Shown: positions 17,530-24,719 of the stretch, piece by piece
Layout: each line of letters opens with the position of its first letter
Numbering within the stretch: the first letter of the stretch is position 1
Origin: a virus
Length of the DNA stretch: 53,579 bases
Virus record (IMG/VR): IMGVR_UViG_3300032086_004496
Location: 1 to 53,579 of that record
Reading direction: 5' to 3' (one strand)
The notes under the pieces: generated by a model
The model's database searches: none
The model's input: the letters and a program-made list of their open reading frames with translations, nothing else
Told to the model about the DNA's origin: nothing
Position numbers and translations under genes: made by a program

Positions 17530-18094
17530 GTTGTTCTCCTAATATTGCAGCTAACTTATTAAGTATCATCATCTTTTCATTTTCATCTTTTGCTCTAAAC
17601 CAAGCCCAGGCGACAGTGCCTTTTTTCTTGTCTATTTCTTTAGAAATGAGAAGAATATTGTTCTGTATAATTTCCATGGATTCATCGGAAAGTTTCGGAA
17701 CTTCAATGTCCACTATCCCTGCAACTTCAACGATCTTTGCTAGGTTATTTTCTTCATAAGCAACAATAACTTCAGGGAACATTTTTGCCTGTTCTTCATC
17801 AGAACATATGTCGGGGTGTATCTTAGAAGCAATTTTTCGATACAGCTTTTTTATATCTTTGTTTTTTACTTCCTTATTGACTTCAATTTCTACCTCATCC
17901 TTTTCGGGTATATCTTTTGTTACTTTTGGAGGTTCAGGATTTTTATTGAGTCTTATTTTGTTTTGTTCAGGATAATATTTTTCCATATATTCATTTATTT
18001 CAACTTCAACAGAAGAGCACGCATCAAAAACTTCCTTTTTTTCTAGAGACAAATACCCGTATTGTAATAGAATTTTTTTTAGCTTTGTATTCAT
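17516..18094 (-). CDS. J-domain (DnaJ-like) co-chaperone
   Basis: The 192-residue protein has a central J-domain core: KKLYRKIASKIHPDICSDEE, including the HPD signature, around residues 83-102, followed by MFPEVIVAYEENNLAKI. HPD activates the Hsp70 ATPase. Flanking regions are charged and unrelated to DnaJ zinc or C-terminal domains. It may direct host DnaK to phage assembly or to a host target. Confidence 0.72.
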   Translation of the reverse strand: MNTKLKKILLQYGYLSLEKKEVFDACSSVEVEINEYMEKYYPEQNKIRLNKNPEPPKVTKDIPEKDEVEIEVNKEVKNKDIKKLYRKIASKIHPDICSDEEQAKMFPEVIVAYEENNLAKIVEVAGIVDIEVPKLSDESMEIIQNNILLISKEIDKKKGTVAWAWFRAKDENEKMMILNKLAAILGEQHVTD

Positions 18095-18103
18095 ATCTTA
18101 AAT

Positions 18104-18129
18104 AGAAAACGGAGAGCCGAAGCCCTCCG
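18104..18129 (-). terminator. Rho-independent terminator
   Basis: An 8-bp minus-strand stem (CGGAGGGC/GCTCTCCG) with a TTCG loop is followed by TTTTC. It lies downstream of the fibre-like gene at 18166 and before the J-domain gene. Confidence 0.82.
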
Positions 18130-18165
18130 AATTCACATTATAACTTAAGAACTCTATGCTAAATT

Positions 18166-19389
18166 TTAGCCTAGAGATGCAGATGTAAGCTGGAGCATTC
18201 CGCCGACAACATTCAGTTCGTACAGAGCGGCAACGCCTGATCCGTTCGTACCTGCAAACTTGAAGCTCTGTGCCGTAATCGGTCCCGAACCACTAACAGA
18301 GGTGGTGCAGTTAAGACTATCGACAGAAACAGCGCCCAGTGTTGCTCCAAAGGAGCTAGATATCACGCTGAGAGCGGCGTTACTATTGTAAGTAACAGAG
18401 AACGAGTTATTTGCATCGTCAGAGACACCTGCCAAGAAAGACGAGCCAGAAACCTGAAGCTCCTGACCTGTCGGTCCAATCGACGAAGCGTTGACACCAA
18501 CAGCAGTAATAGACAAATCAGAGCCAGACATTCCAGTCACGCCAATTGTCAATTGTTGCTCTGTGTCATCACTCGATCCAAGCTGAACCGTCGAACCAGA
18601 AAAGGTGTTCATAAGAACAATACCTGTTGCTTCGTCGTTAGTCAGCTTACTCGTGATGTTGTTGATTCCAGAAACATTCTGCGAGGCGTCAAGAGACACA
18701 ACTTTACTAGCAACCGCAGTACCAGCGGTAACACCACTATTGAGGTTCAAGTTGGCAGCCGTAGCCGTAACAACGGTTCCACCAAGCTTAAGTCCATTAG
18801 TTCCATCGTGCGCCGCAATGTCAAAGTCACGGCTTCCATCTTTGATAACAATATCACCATTAGAATCGAACGTGATCAAATCAGAAACAGCAGTGACGCC
18901 AATGGTAGCATCGTTCTTAAGTCTCAGACCAGCACCATGTATTTCAAGAGATGCAGAAAGAGTACCCGAGATAGAAAGCTTATTAGCATCAAGGTTCAAC
19001 AAATCTGTATCATCAGTTGTACCAAGAGTAAAGTCATCACCACCAATAACACCATCAGTTCCACCCACTCTACCTAATCGAACCGAGCCAGTTGCTTCAG
19101 AAAGTGCTTGGTTAACTTCCAAGAACGAAATCTCGTTAGCATCAGTAATGTTAGCCTTCAAAAAGTTAAGAGCTTGAATAACCGAACCAGAAACACCTTC
19201 GAATGATGAACTAAGAGCAAGTCCACCATCTGCTATAACAGATGAGTTTGCTGGGAAACCAGCCTGTCCTGCAACAGGAAGTGCAACAAATCCACCAACA
19301 GAACCAGTAACGGCACCACCAATAGCTTTAAAACTAGCTAGAAACTGTTCTCCATCCATGCTGGAGCCTGTAATAAATCCTACAGCCAT
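18166..19389 (-). CDS. Large tail-fibre-like repetitive structural protein
   Basis: The 407-residue protein has many beta-helix-like segments of the kind seen in phage fibres (DLLNLDANKLSISGTL, GLRLKNDATIGVT, ITFDSNGDIVIKDG, SKVVSLDASQNVSG). The C-terminal tail SGPITAQSFKFAGTNGSG and GGMLQLTSASLG matches that of the 106-residue protein at 13546. The RBS is AAGGAG before the ATG at 19389. It is a likely adhesin or fibre that sets host range. Confidence 0.8.
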   Translation of the reverse strand: MAVGFITGSSMDGEQFLASFKAIGGAVTGSVGGFVALPVAGQAGFPANSSVIADGGLALSSSFEGVSGSVIQALNFLKANITDANEISFLEVNQALSEATGSVRLGRVGGTDGVIGGDDFTLGTTDDTDLLNLDANKLSISGTLSASLEIHGAGLRLKNDATIGVTAVSDLITFDSNGDIVIKDGSRDFDIAAHDGTNGLKLGGTVVTATAANLNLNSGVTAGTAVASKVVSLDASQNVSGINNITSKLTNDEATGIVLMNTFSGSTVQLGSSDDTEQQLTIGVTGMSGSDLSITAVGVNASSIGPTGQELQVSGSSFLAGVSDDANNSFSVTYNSNAALSVISSSFGATLGAVSVDSLNCTTSVSGSGPITAQSFKFAGTNGSGVAALYELNVVGGMLQLTSASLG

Positions 19390-19592
19390 AATAAAATCTC
19401 CTTATTATGTTTTTTTGGTTAACAAAAACCTTTAGATAACCAAGAACTCCTAGTTTGTGTCGGAGGTCTAATAGATTTTTTTGGAACTGGCTGTGCAGTG
19501 TTATACTGCCGGCTTACAATAGATAGTTTGTGCAAGCTTATTATAAACGAAAAAATGTCAACATTATTCAACATTATTTTCTAATAAAAAAA
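19390..19592. other. Intergenic region between fibre gene and tRNA array
   Basis: This AT-rich 203-base stretch has a TATAAT at minus-strand 19540-19545, a GCAGT/ACTGC hairpin near 19496-19510 and two copies of AATGTTGA. A TTGACA lies only 10 bases from the TATAAT, so no clean promoter can be called. A promoter for the fibre gene is expected here. Confidence 0.35.
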
Positions 19593-19680
19593 TGGCAGAG
19601 GGTGTGGGATTCGAACCCACGGTAGGTTGCCCTACACAGCATTTCCAATGCTGCACCTTCGGCCTCTCGGTCAACCCTCT
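19593..19680 (-). tRNA. tRNA-Ser (GGA)
   Basis: This 88-base tRNA has a long variable arm (GTAGG GCAA CCTAC), anticodon loop TTGGAAA, T-loop TTCGAAT and an encoded CCA. It reads TCC and TCT codons. Confidence 0.93.
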
Positions 19681-19685
19681 ATATA

Positions 19686-19760
19686 TGGAGCGGCTACTCG
19701 GGATCGAACCGAGATCATCAGCTTGGAAGGCTGAGGTAATGGCCATTATACGATAGCCGC
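19686..19760 (-). tRNA. tRNA-Gly (TCC)
   Basis: A complete cloverleaf with acceptor GCGGCTA, anticodon loop CTTCCAA (TCC), T-arm CTCGG TTCGATC CCGAG and an encoded CCA. It reads GGA codons. Confidence 0.93.
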
Positions 19761-19763
19761 TTA

Positions 19764-19839
19764 TGGTGCCCAAAGTAGGACTTGAACCTACAACCTTTGG
19801 TTTACAAAACCACTGCTCTGCCAATTGAGCTATTCGGGC
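19764..19839 (-). tRNA. tRNA-Thr (TGT)
   Basis: This 76-base cloverleaf has acceptor GCCCGAA/TTTGGGC, anticodon loop TTTGTAA, T-loop TTCAAGT and an encoded CCA. It reads ACA codons. It sits 3 bases from the tRNA-Gly gene. Confidence 0.92.
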
Positions 19840-19840
19840 A

Positions 19841-19918
19841 TGGTAGGGGACCAGAGACTTGAACTCTGAACCTACCGATTATGAGTCGGTTGCTCTAACC
19901 AATTGAGCTAATCCCCCT
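19841..19918 (-). tRNA. tRNA with CAT anticodon, probably tRNA-Ile2
   Basis: This 78-base tRNA has anticodon loop CTCATAA and an encoded CCA. CAT can mean Met or, after lysidine modification of C34, Ile for ATA codons. The anticodon stem (ACCGA/TCGGT) shares its three loop-side pairs with E. coli tRNA-Ile2 rather than with elongator Met. The TilS-like gene ends exactly at its first base (stop TAA at 19918-19920). Both points favour Ile2. Elongator Met remains possible. Confidence 0.85.
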
Positions 19919-20523
19919 TAGTATAATAAATTATATTCCCTTTCTACCATTTTTTTAAATGTTTTTTCGATACCTTTATTTACCTTGCGTGCATGAGGCA
20001 TCATATCGTTTCTGATAATGCTTCTCATAAACTTTCTGTCTGTGTTCCCTGGATCAACCATGAACGGCACTTCTTTACGATTACACCAATCTTCTAGAGC
20101 ATTCTTAGAAGTAGAGATAAAAGGTCTAATTACGTTTTGATTCCTATAAGGCATAAGTCTGCCATGACCATGTAGGGAAGAAAACAAAAACCACTCAATC
20201 ACGTCGTCTAAGTTATGTCCTGTAATAACTTGCTCATGAAATGTTCGAAAGAACTTATACCGCTCATCTCGCCAATGTTCTTCTAAAGATTTTTCGGAGG
20301 GACAATCAAAATAAATGTTACCCACCACCAAAGGAATGTCACGTTCTTGACAAAAATCTTTTACAAAATATTTACAATCTTCTCCAAACGATGTGCCATG
20401 GTCAAAATAGGCAGCAGTTACTTTGTGGTTGTTAGATAAGAAATCTAAGATCGCCATGGAATCTGGTCCACCGCTGACAGCAACAACCAGTTCTCTTGGT
20501 AGCTTTCCTAAAACTCTCAACAT
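19918..20523 (-). CDS. tilS: tRNA(Ile)-lysidine synthase core, TilS-like
   Basis: The start is the ATG at 20523 with RBS AAGGAG. A longer frame would run into tRNA-Arg. The 201-residue protein has the PP-loop VVAVSGGPDSMAILD (SGGPDS at residues 17-22), then AAYFDHGT and ITGHNLDDVIEWFLF. The later conserved region is RPFISTSKNALEDWC and FMRSIIRND. TilS adds lysine to C34 of tRNA-Ile(CAT) so it reads ATA. Bacterial TilS is usually longer, with extra C-terminal domains, so this is a minimal catalytic core. It lies between tRNA-Arg and the CAT tRNA. Confidence 0.88.
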   Translation of the reverse strand: MLRVLGKLPRELVVAVSGGPDSMAILDFLSNNHKVTAAYFDHGTSFGEDCKYFVKDFCQERDIPLVVGNIYFDCPSEKSLEEHWRDERYKFFRTFHEQVITGHNLDDVIEWFLFSSLHGHGRLMPYRNQNVIRPFISTSKNALEDWCNRKEVPFMVDPGNTDRKFMRSIIRNDMMPHARKVNKGIEKTFKKMVEREYNLLY

Positions 20524-20533
20524 CACAACTCCT

Positions 20534-20610
<77 letters not shown>

Positions 20611-20617
20611 AAAATGT

Positions 20618-20699
20618 GAAGAGTTTTCGCCCAAGTACATCTGGACTCCTATGACGTTGGTATCTAACCCTACAGTCCGTTTTCCACACGCAACTCTTC
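20618..20699 (-). ncRNA. Structured RNA candidate of unknown class
   Basis: An 8-bp closing stem (GAAGAGTT/AACTCTTC) encloses an inner GGACT/AGTCC stem and a small GGT-TAGAT-ACC hairpin. The 82-base element ends 7 bases upstream of tRNA-Arg. It has tRNA size and a tRNA-like outer stem, but no T-arm, CCA or normal anticodon arm. It may be a processed leader of the tRNA transcript or a novel small RNA. Confidence 0.45.
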
Positions 20700-20777
20700 A
20701 AAGGTATGTGGTTACTGAAGGTAGGGACGCTGGCTCTTTGTGCTTCCTGCCAGATCGGTCGGGTTTACCCCTAACAC

Positions 20778-20807
20778 TTATCTTCGTTTATTGTATTTCT
20801 TTTTCAT
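20778..20807 (-). CDS. Putative 9-residue basic peptide
   Basis: Nine bases after the stop of the 104-residue gene, AGAGGAAACT precedes an ATG that encodes MKKKYNKRR and a stop. The RBS spacing is good. The size makes coding doubtful, and it could be a leader of the RNA/tRNA transcript. Confidence 0.25.
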   Translation of the reverse strand: MKKKYNKRR

Positions 20808-20815
20808 AGTTTCCT

Positions 20816-21130
20816 CTAGAGTCCGTAGACGCCGATCACGTCTTTTGCTTTGTCTTCAAGGATGTTTCCACGAGGGAAGTTGCGAGCAGGAGCCTTCCAA
20901 GAAGCAGGCTTCCAGATCAAGCCGTCCTCTTTACTGACGAAGAACCAAACGCTCTTGTGATACTCGCCCTCATCTTTGTACACCTTGTAGAACTTACCAC
21001 CCTCGGACACTTTGACATCGGGCACATTCAAGTTTGAAAACTTGGACTCGTAATGCTCGTTGAGCATAGCGACGCACTCGCTAATAAACTCGGGAAGGTG
21101 AAATTCGACTTCGGGATTTGCAGCAGGCAT
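20816..21130 (-). CDS. Conserved phage protein of unknown function
   Basis: The 104-residue protein has a C-terminal region (KFYKVYKDEGEYHKSVWFFV, then KPASWKAPARN and RGNI) of a kind that recurs in small phage proteins. No catalytic motif is visible. It is driven by its own extended -10 promoter at 21150-21177, with RBS AAGGAGAGAG. Confidence 0.72.
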   Translation of the reverse strand: MPAANPEVEFHLPEFISECVAMLNEHYESKFSNLNVPDVKVSEGGKFYKVYKDEGEYHKSVWFFVSKEDGLIWKPASWKAPARNFPRGNILEDKAKDVIGVYGL

Positions 21131-21149
21131 TTCTCTCTCCTTGTAACTT

Positions 21150-21177
21150 ATATTATCATGACCCTGGAAGGTGTCAA
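21150..21177 (-). promoter_or_regulatory. Early-type promoter (extended -10)
   Basis: TTGACA at 21172-21177, a 16-base spacer ending in TGA, and TAATAT at 21150-21155. It drives the gene at 20816-21130. The -35 lies inside the 3' end of the HNH gene. Confidence 0.85.
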
Positions 21178-21587
21178 GTTTTTTCTAAGATGGGTTTACA
21201 AAAATAACAAATTTTCAACTCACGATGAGGTGCTTTGTGAATAACTCCGTTTTTTTCTACAAAATTTCCAGAGCACAAAGAACAACAATTGCCACGGCTC
21301 ATATCCCCATTGAAGTGAAGGTCACTGCGTCTGAGTTTGTGGATTTTATCGTGACACTGGCGACACAAAACCACTAAATCAGTAAGACAATTTTCTTGTC
21401 CTTTGTTTTTATAAGTGGCGTGGTGAATGTCAATGTCCCCTCTCCAATCGCCCCCAAAACATACCTCACACTTATCACCATTATAAAATAATGTTTCGCT
21501 CCTTTTATTTTTCCAAACATCTGACTTGAGATAGTCTTGATGTTGTTTCTTGTATTCGGCGCTCTTACTTTTAGAAATATTGATCAT
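21174..21587 (-). CDS. HNH endonuclease
   Basis: The 137-residue protein has an HNH core: CEVCFGGD, DIHHATYKNKGQENCLTDLV and LCRQCHDKIH, around residues 44-89. Two further CxxC pairs in the C-terminus (CCSLC, CYFC) could bind a second zinc. It may be a free-standing homing or packaging-associated endonuclease. It overlaps the upstream gene by one base and is cotranscribed from the 22082 promoter. Confidence 0.85.
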   Translation of the reverse strand: MINISKSKSAEYKKQHQDYLKSDVWKNKRSETLFYNGDKCEVCFGGDWRGDIDIHHATYKNKGQENCLTDLVVLCRQCHDKIHKLRRSDLHFNGDMSRGNCCSLCSGNFVEKNGVIHKAPHRELKICYFCKPILEKT

Positions 21588-22060
21588 TATGATACCAACT
21601 CAAGGTCTCGCTGGGAGTAAAAAGGATTGTAGCTCTCGTTGACACCTTCATACTGGAGCCTATAACTACCGCCAGCTTCGGCTTGGATCACCAGGGCAAC
21701 CTTACCTGCCAACTTCCAACGGTTATTGCGCTTATTATCCTTGAAGCGGACTAGCGAGCCGACCGAATACTTAGGAGGAAGCGGAGCAACGTAGTTGAGT
21801 GCTTGCGTAAGATTGTCAAAGAAAGAGCCTGGGAAGTAATCCGTATGAGGATCGGACTCTTCGCCCTGGCGCTTGACGTGAGGAGTGCTGATCGACCCAT
21901 CACTATTTGTCCAAAACGAGATCACCTGATTAGAGTCCTTGAAGGCAATATAGACTTTAGGGCGACCATTGCCGTGGTGGTCTGCCTGATCAATAAGCAC
22001 CTCACGATTGACAGCTTTGGCACGATTGCGAACTTTCTTGAGAGCGGCTTGGAGCTTCAT
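21587..22060 (-). CDS. Unknown protein with SH3-like C-terminus
   Basis: In this 157-residue protein the second half (KYSVGSLVRFKDNKRNNRWK, then GKVALVIQAEAGGSYRLQYE) resembles the small GD/GS-barrel proteins found repeatedly in this window. The N-terminal half is basic and unrecognised. RBS AGGGGGAGAG, directly downstream of an early-type promoter. Confidence 0.68.
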   Translation of the reverse strand: MKLQAALKKVRNRAKAVNREVLIDQADHHGNGRPKVYIAFKDSNQVISFWTNSDGSISTPHVKRQGEESDPHTDYFPGSFFDNLTQALNYVAPLPPKYSVGSLVRFKDNKRNNRWKLAGKVALVIQAEAGGSYRLQYEGVNESYNPFYSQRDLELVS

Positions 22061-22081
22061 ATCTCTCCCCCTTACATTAGT

Positions 22082-22109
22082 ATATTATCATGGATATAAA
22101 GGCAGTCAA
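22082..22109 (-). promoter_or_regulatory. Early-type promoter (extended -10)
   Basis: TTGACT at 22104-22109, a 16-base spacer ending TGA, and TAATAT at 22082-22087. The leader ACTAATGTAAGGGGGAGAG is nearly identical to that of the MoxR gene. Confidence 0.87.
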
Positions 22110-22120
22110 GAAAAAAAGAA

Positions 22121-22288
22121 TTAAAATCCTCCTGGACAATTTTCTGGCATGTAAAAGTCGTTAGACACCGATTCTGTTGGGACTTCAAAGAAGTCCATAT
22201 CAATCATGAAGGTCTCTAGTGCATCCTGTAGAGTAGGAGCCCAAACCTTGAAAGAAACACCACGCACCTGAATTTCAAAGCAGTTCAT
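22121..22288 (-). CDS. Small protein, unknown function (55 aa)
   Basis: The product begins MNCFEIQVRGVSFKVWAPTL and ends with MPENCPGGF. AAAGGA precedes the ATG, which overlaps the stop of the membrane-protein gene as ATGA. No known family. Confidence 0.6.
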   Translation of the reverse strand: MNCFEIQVRGVSFKVWAPTLQDALETFMIDMDFFEVPTESVSNDFYMPENCPGGF

Positions 22289-22503
22289 TTATTTTCCTTT
22301 CTTGAACGCTTACTACGCATATACAGATATTGTTCCTTCTGCAATTTTTGCAGAGTTATCTTTCTTTTGTTGTTTATCTTCTTCAGCAACTCTCTCTGCT
22401 TCTCTGCGTGCCTTGATCGCAGCCACACGATGAACATCAAAGTTCCACCAGGCAAAAGCAGGGCTAACAGAATACCAACCAGTAGAGTAAGGACCGTAAT
22501 CAC
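22285..22503 (-). CDS. Small single-pass membrane protein
   Basis: The 72-residue protein has one transmembrane helix at residues 2-27 (VLTLLVGILLALLLPGGTLM) followed by a very basic, helical cytoplasmic tail (RSKRSRKENK end). It starts directly after the phosphomannomutase stop and overlaps the 55-residue gene by 4 bases. Function unknown. Confidence 0.65.
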   Translation of the reverse strand: MITVLTLLVGILLALLLPGGTLMFIVWLRSRHAEKQRELLKKINNKRKITLQKLQKEQYLYMRSKRSRKENK

Positions 22504-23271
22504 TCATACATACTCCTGTAGTTGAAGAATCAAATCTGCTGGGCTTTCGATCATGTGATATTTTGCGCACTTCATAGCAATATCAAAATCATTACCATCT
22601 TTACAAATCTTATCGCCAAAGAAAACACACTGATCTGGAGTATAATTCAAAGTCTCAAAAGCATATGACTTATCCCAGCCACTCCTTGTGATATCAATCG
22701 AAATTTGACCGCCAAGTCTAAACGATAACCCCCAGCCTTTAAACTCTTCCCTGAGAGTCTTAATAATCCTTTCCCGTTCTCCACTCTTTACATCCCATTT
22801 GACGTAGTCTTCTCTTTGGTCGGTGGAGCAGTTTCTTCCTATAACAGAAAAGTTTATCTGACTATCACGCCACTCAATAAAATTACCTGTTTTAACTTTG
22901 GTGTGCGTGTCCGCAGCAATTCTAAGGAGAGTATTAATAATATGATTTAAGTCTGCCTCAGAATAAAAGTCAGTCAAAGAAACCTTGTGGACCATTTCAG
23001 GATCAATTGGTCTAGTTTCGTCATCCATATCTAATTTGCAGTTATACACTCTTGTGCCATTACAAGAATAAACTGCTTTAAATAATTCTAAGAGATTTTC
23101 TCTTCCAATCTGTTCCTCTACTTTTGACATATCAGAACCAGTAACAATATATAAATCCTTTGAGTTATCAATTTGCCTAAGACACTCAAGGACGTCTTCA
23201 CAGATGGGCTGCCTTGCATCTGTCAAAGTTCCATCCATATCAAATAATAATGCTTTTGGTTCTAAAATCAT
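22504..23271 (-). CDS. Phosphomannomutase-like HAD enzyme
   Basis: The 255-residue protein shows HAD motif I (LLFDMDGTLTDAR), then SVIGRNCSTDQRE, RLGGQISIDITRSGWDKSYA and FFGDKICKDGNDFDI. These are the substrate and motif IV blocks of the eukaryotic-type phosphomannomutase family. PMM converts mannose-6-P to mannose-1-P for GDP-mannose. It fits with the glycosyltransferase operon at 0.8-7.1 kb. It overlaps the upstream unknown gene by 4 bases. Confidence 0.85.
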   Translation of the reverse strand: MILEPKALLFDMDGTLTDARQPICEDVLECLRQIDNSKDLYIVTGSDMSKVEEQIGRENLLELFKAVYSCNGTRVYNCKLDMDDETRPIDPEMVHKVSLTDFYSEADLNHIINTLLRIAADTHTKVKTGNFIEWRDSQINFSVIGRNCSTDQREDYVKWDVKSGERERIIKTLREEFKGWGLSFRLGGQISIDITRSGWDKSYAFETLNYTPDQCVFFGDKICKDGNDFDIAMKCAKYHMIESPADLILQLQEYV

Positions 23272-23639
23272 AATAATGGTTCCTTTAAGAATTTTGCTAA
23301 CCTATTCAAGTCTACTGGCGGGACCATCAAATAGGCATAGATGTCGTATTCATATTCGCTTAGCATCGTTATAGAATCTAGCCTAGTAGGATTGAATCTA
23401 TTTTTACGATAATCTGGTACTAACATTATCGTATAGATAATTATCTTCTTATTATCTAAGTCTGAGTCTCCGTAAAAGGCATCGGTAATAATACCGAGAC
23501 GATCTTCTACAATTGACCTAACAAAAGTACCAGGGTCTAGAGCTTCATCAGGATAATCTCTACTTTTACCCTTGGGTATAATTGAATCTATGGCCTGTTC
23601 TAATTGAGAGATTATCTCATTGTCAAATATACTACTCAT
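23268..23639 (-). CDS. Unknown protein (123 aa)
   Basis: No recognised motif. It has a mixed alpha/beta composition with YDIYAYLMVPPVDLNRLAKF at the C-terminus. It overlaps phosphomannomutase by 4 bases, so a linked role is possible. Confidence 0.6.
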   Translation of the reverse strand: MSSIFDNEIISQLEQAIDSIIPKGKSRDYPDEALDPGTFVRSIVEDRLGIITDAFYGDSDLDNKKIIIYTIMLVPDYRKNRFNPTRLDSITMLSEYEYDIYAYLMVPPVDLNRLAKFLKEPLL

Positions 23640-23677
23640 ACTATATTAAATACCACCCTTTCCTGTGATAGTTAATA

Positions 23678-24586
23678 TTAGTACTGCGACCATTCCGAAA
23701 CTTGGCTGACGAGATTGTTGATCTCTTGTTCAAGCTCGGCGTCAACCAGTCGCTCACCCGAGCCTTCATCTTTGTTGGTATCCCATTGGTAAACCTTGCC
23801 AGCATCGGGACTGATGAGCGTTACATTGTCACCTTTCCAGCCGCTATCTTTGTTGACAGGTCCGCCGACCACGCCACTTACCAGACCGAAGCCATTTGGC
23901 TCATCATCATAGTAGCCGTAGTGGCTTTGCTGTTTGATGTTTTGAGGGATAGGGAGCCGACCCTCTTTGCCATCAGGCATCCGAACCTTGATGATTGCTC
24001 CCTTGAACCACCGATCAAAATTACGAGGCATACCCTGCTGTTCATCGTAGCCTGGTTCGGCGACCCTTTCCCAATCAATGCCAACAACCATGCACATCCG
24101 TTGTTCATAATCATTCAAGTCCCAACTCCAATCCCGACTGCGCATCAGGGCTCCAGGGACAATGCCAGCCTTGCTTAGGCAAGCAGCGAGAACTCGGTGA
24201 GCCAGACCTTGCATGGCGTCAGCATCCTTGCGGTGCTGTTTCTTAGCAGAGCAGGTCCGAGCGTTGTGACCAGACAGACCACAGAAACCGCAGTGACGAA
24301 CACGCTTGTTTTTGGCAGCCTGGGCGATCTTGCGATCGGCAATCTCTTCCCAAAGCCAGCGGTCACGCCAGGAGATTTCATCCTCGGCATTGCCAGCGGC
24401 ACTGGCAGCCTCGTTGATTCTCCCGATCCAAGAAGTGGAAGCGTAAGCACGCTCTTCTTCCGAACGCTCGATGCCATACTTCTTGGCAAGGTCCTCGACT
24501 CTGGCGTAGACGGCTTTGATATCTGGGCAGCCACGGCGATTATGTCCGAACTGACCACAGTGTTGACATTGAACAGAACGACCCAT
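23678..24586 (-). CDS. Protein with two CCHC zinc knuckles
   Basis: The start is the second ATG (24586), because GAGAGAGGGAG lies just upstream; the first ATG would precede that RBS. The 302-residue protein has two zinc knuckles, CQHCGQFGHNRRGC and CGFCGLSGHNARTC. Helical segments lie between them, and a basic, aromatic-rich C-terminal half follows. CCHC knuckles bind single-stranded RNA or DNA and are unusual outside eukaryotes and retroviruses. Base composition is higher in GC than in its neighbours. Function unknown. Confidence 0.72.
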   Translation of the reverse strand: MGRSVQCQHCGQFGHNRRGCPDIKAVYARVEDLAKKYGIERSEEERAYASTSWIGRINEAASAAGNAEDEISWRDRWLWEEIADRKIAQAAKNKRVRHCGFCGLSGHNARTCSAKKQHRKDADAMQGLAHRVLAACLSKAGIVPGALMRSRDWSWDLNDYEQRMCMVVGIDWERVAEPGYDEQQGMPRNFDRWFKGAIIKVRMPDGKEGRLPIPQNIKQQSHYGYYDDEPNGFGLVSGVVGGPVNKDSGWKGDNVTLISPDAGKVYQWDTNKDEGSGERLVDAELEQEINNLVSQVSEWSQY

Positions 24587-24611
24587 AGGTTTTCTCCCTC
24601 TCTCCATAGTG

Positions 24612-24639
24612 ATATTACCATGGATAAGGGACTGGTCAA
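24612..24639 (-). promoter_or_regulatory. Early-type promoter (extended -10)
   Basis: TTGACC at 24634-24639, a 16-base spacer ending TGG, and TAATAT at 24612-24617. It drives the zinc-knuckle gene. Between it and PrkA a TTTAGAG/CTCTAAA hairpin (about 24673-24694) may be a weak terminator. Confidence 0.85.
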
Positions 24640-24719
24640 GAAAAAACGATCATTTTTTGTTAAAATTGATGTTTTTAGAGGTAAAATACTCTAAATTATT
24701 GAAAAAACTAGTTTTTTTA

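Noticed and set aside
18553-19177. Two long plus-strand ORFs (174 and 190 aa) opposite the fibre gene
   Set aside because: They arise from the biased codons of the repetitive fibre gene. The minus-strand frame has RBS, start and a family pattern.
19564-19824. 86-residue minus-strand ORF across the tRNA genes
   Set aside because: It lies wholly over tRNA-Ser, tRNA-Gly and tRNA-Thr and has no RBS, so it is a shadow of the tRNAs.
20618-20699. Sixth tRNA
   Set aside because: Acceptor-like stem present but no T-arm, no anticodon arm of five pairs and no CCA.
22313-22570. 85-aa frame over the phosphomannomutase end and the small membrane gene
   Set aside because: It would overlap two better supported genes in another frame, with no RBS or known motif.
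24175-24694. Overlapping ORFs on both strands in the zinc-knuckle gene
   Set aside because: GC-rich shadows. Only the frame with zinc knuckles, promoter and RBS is kept.
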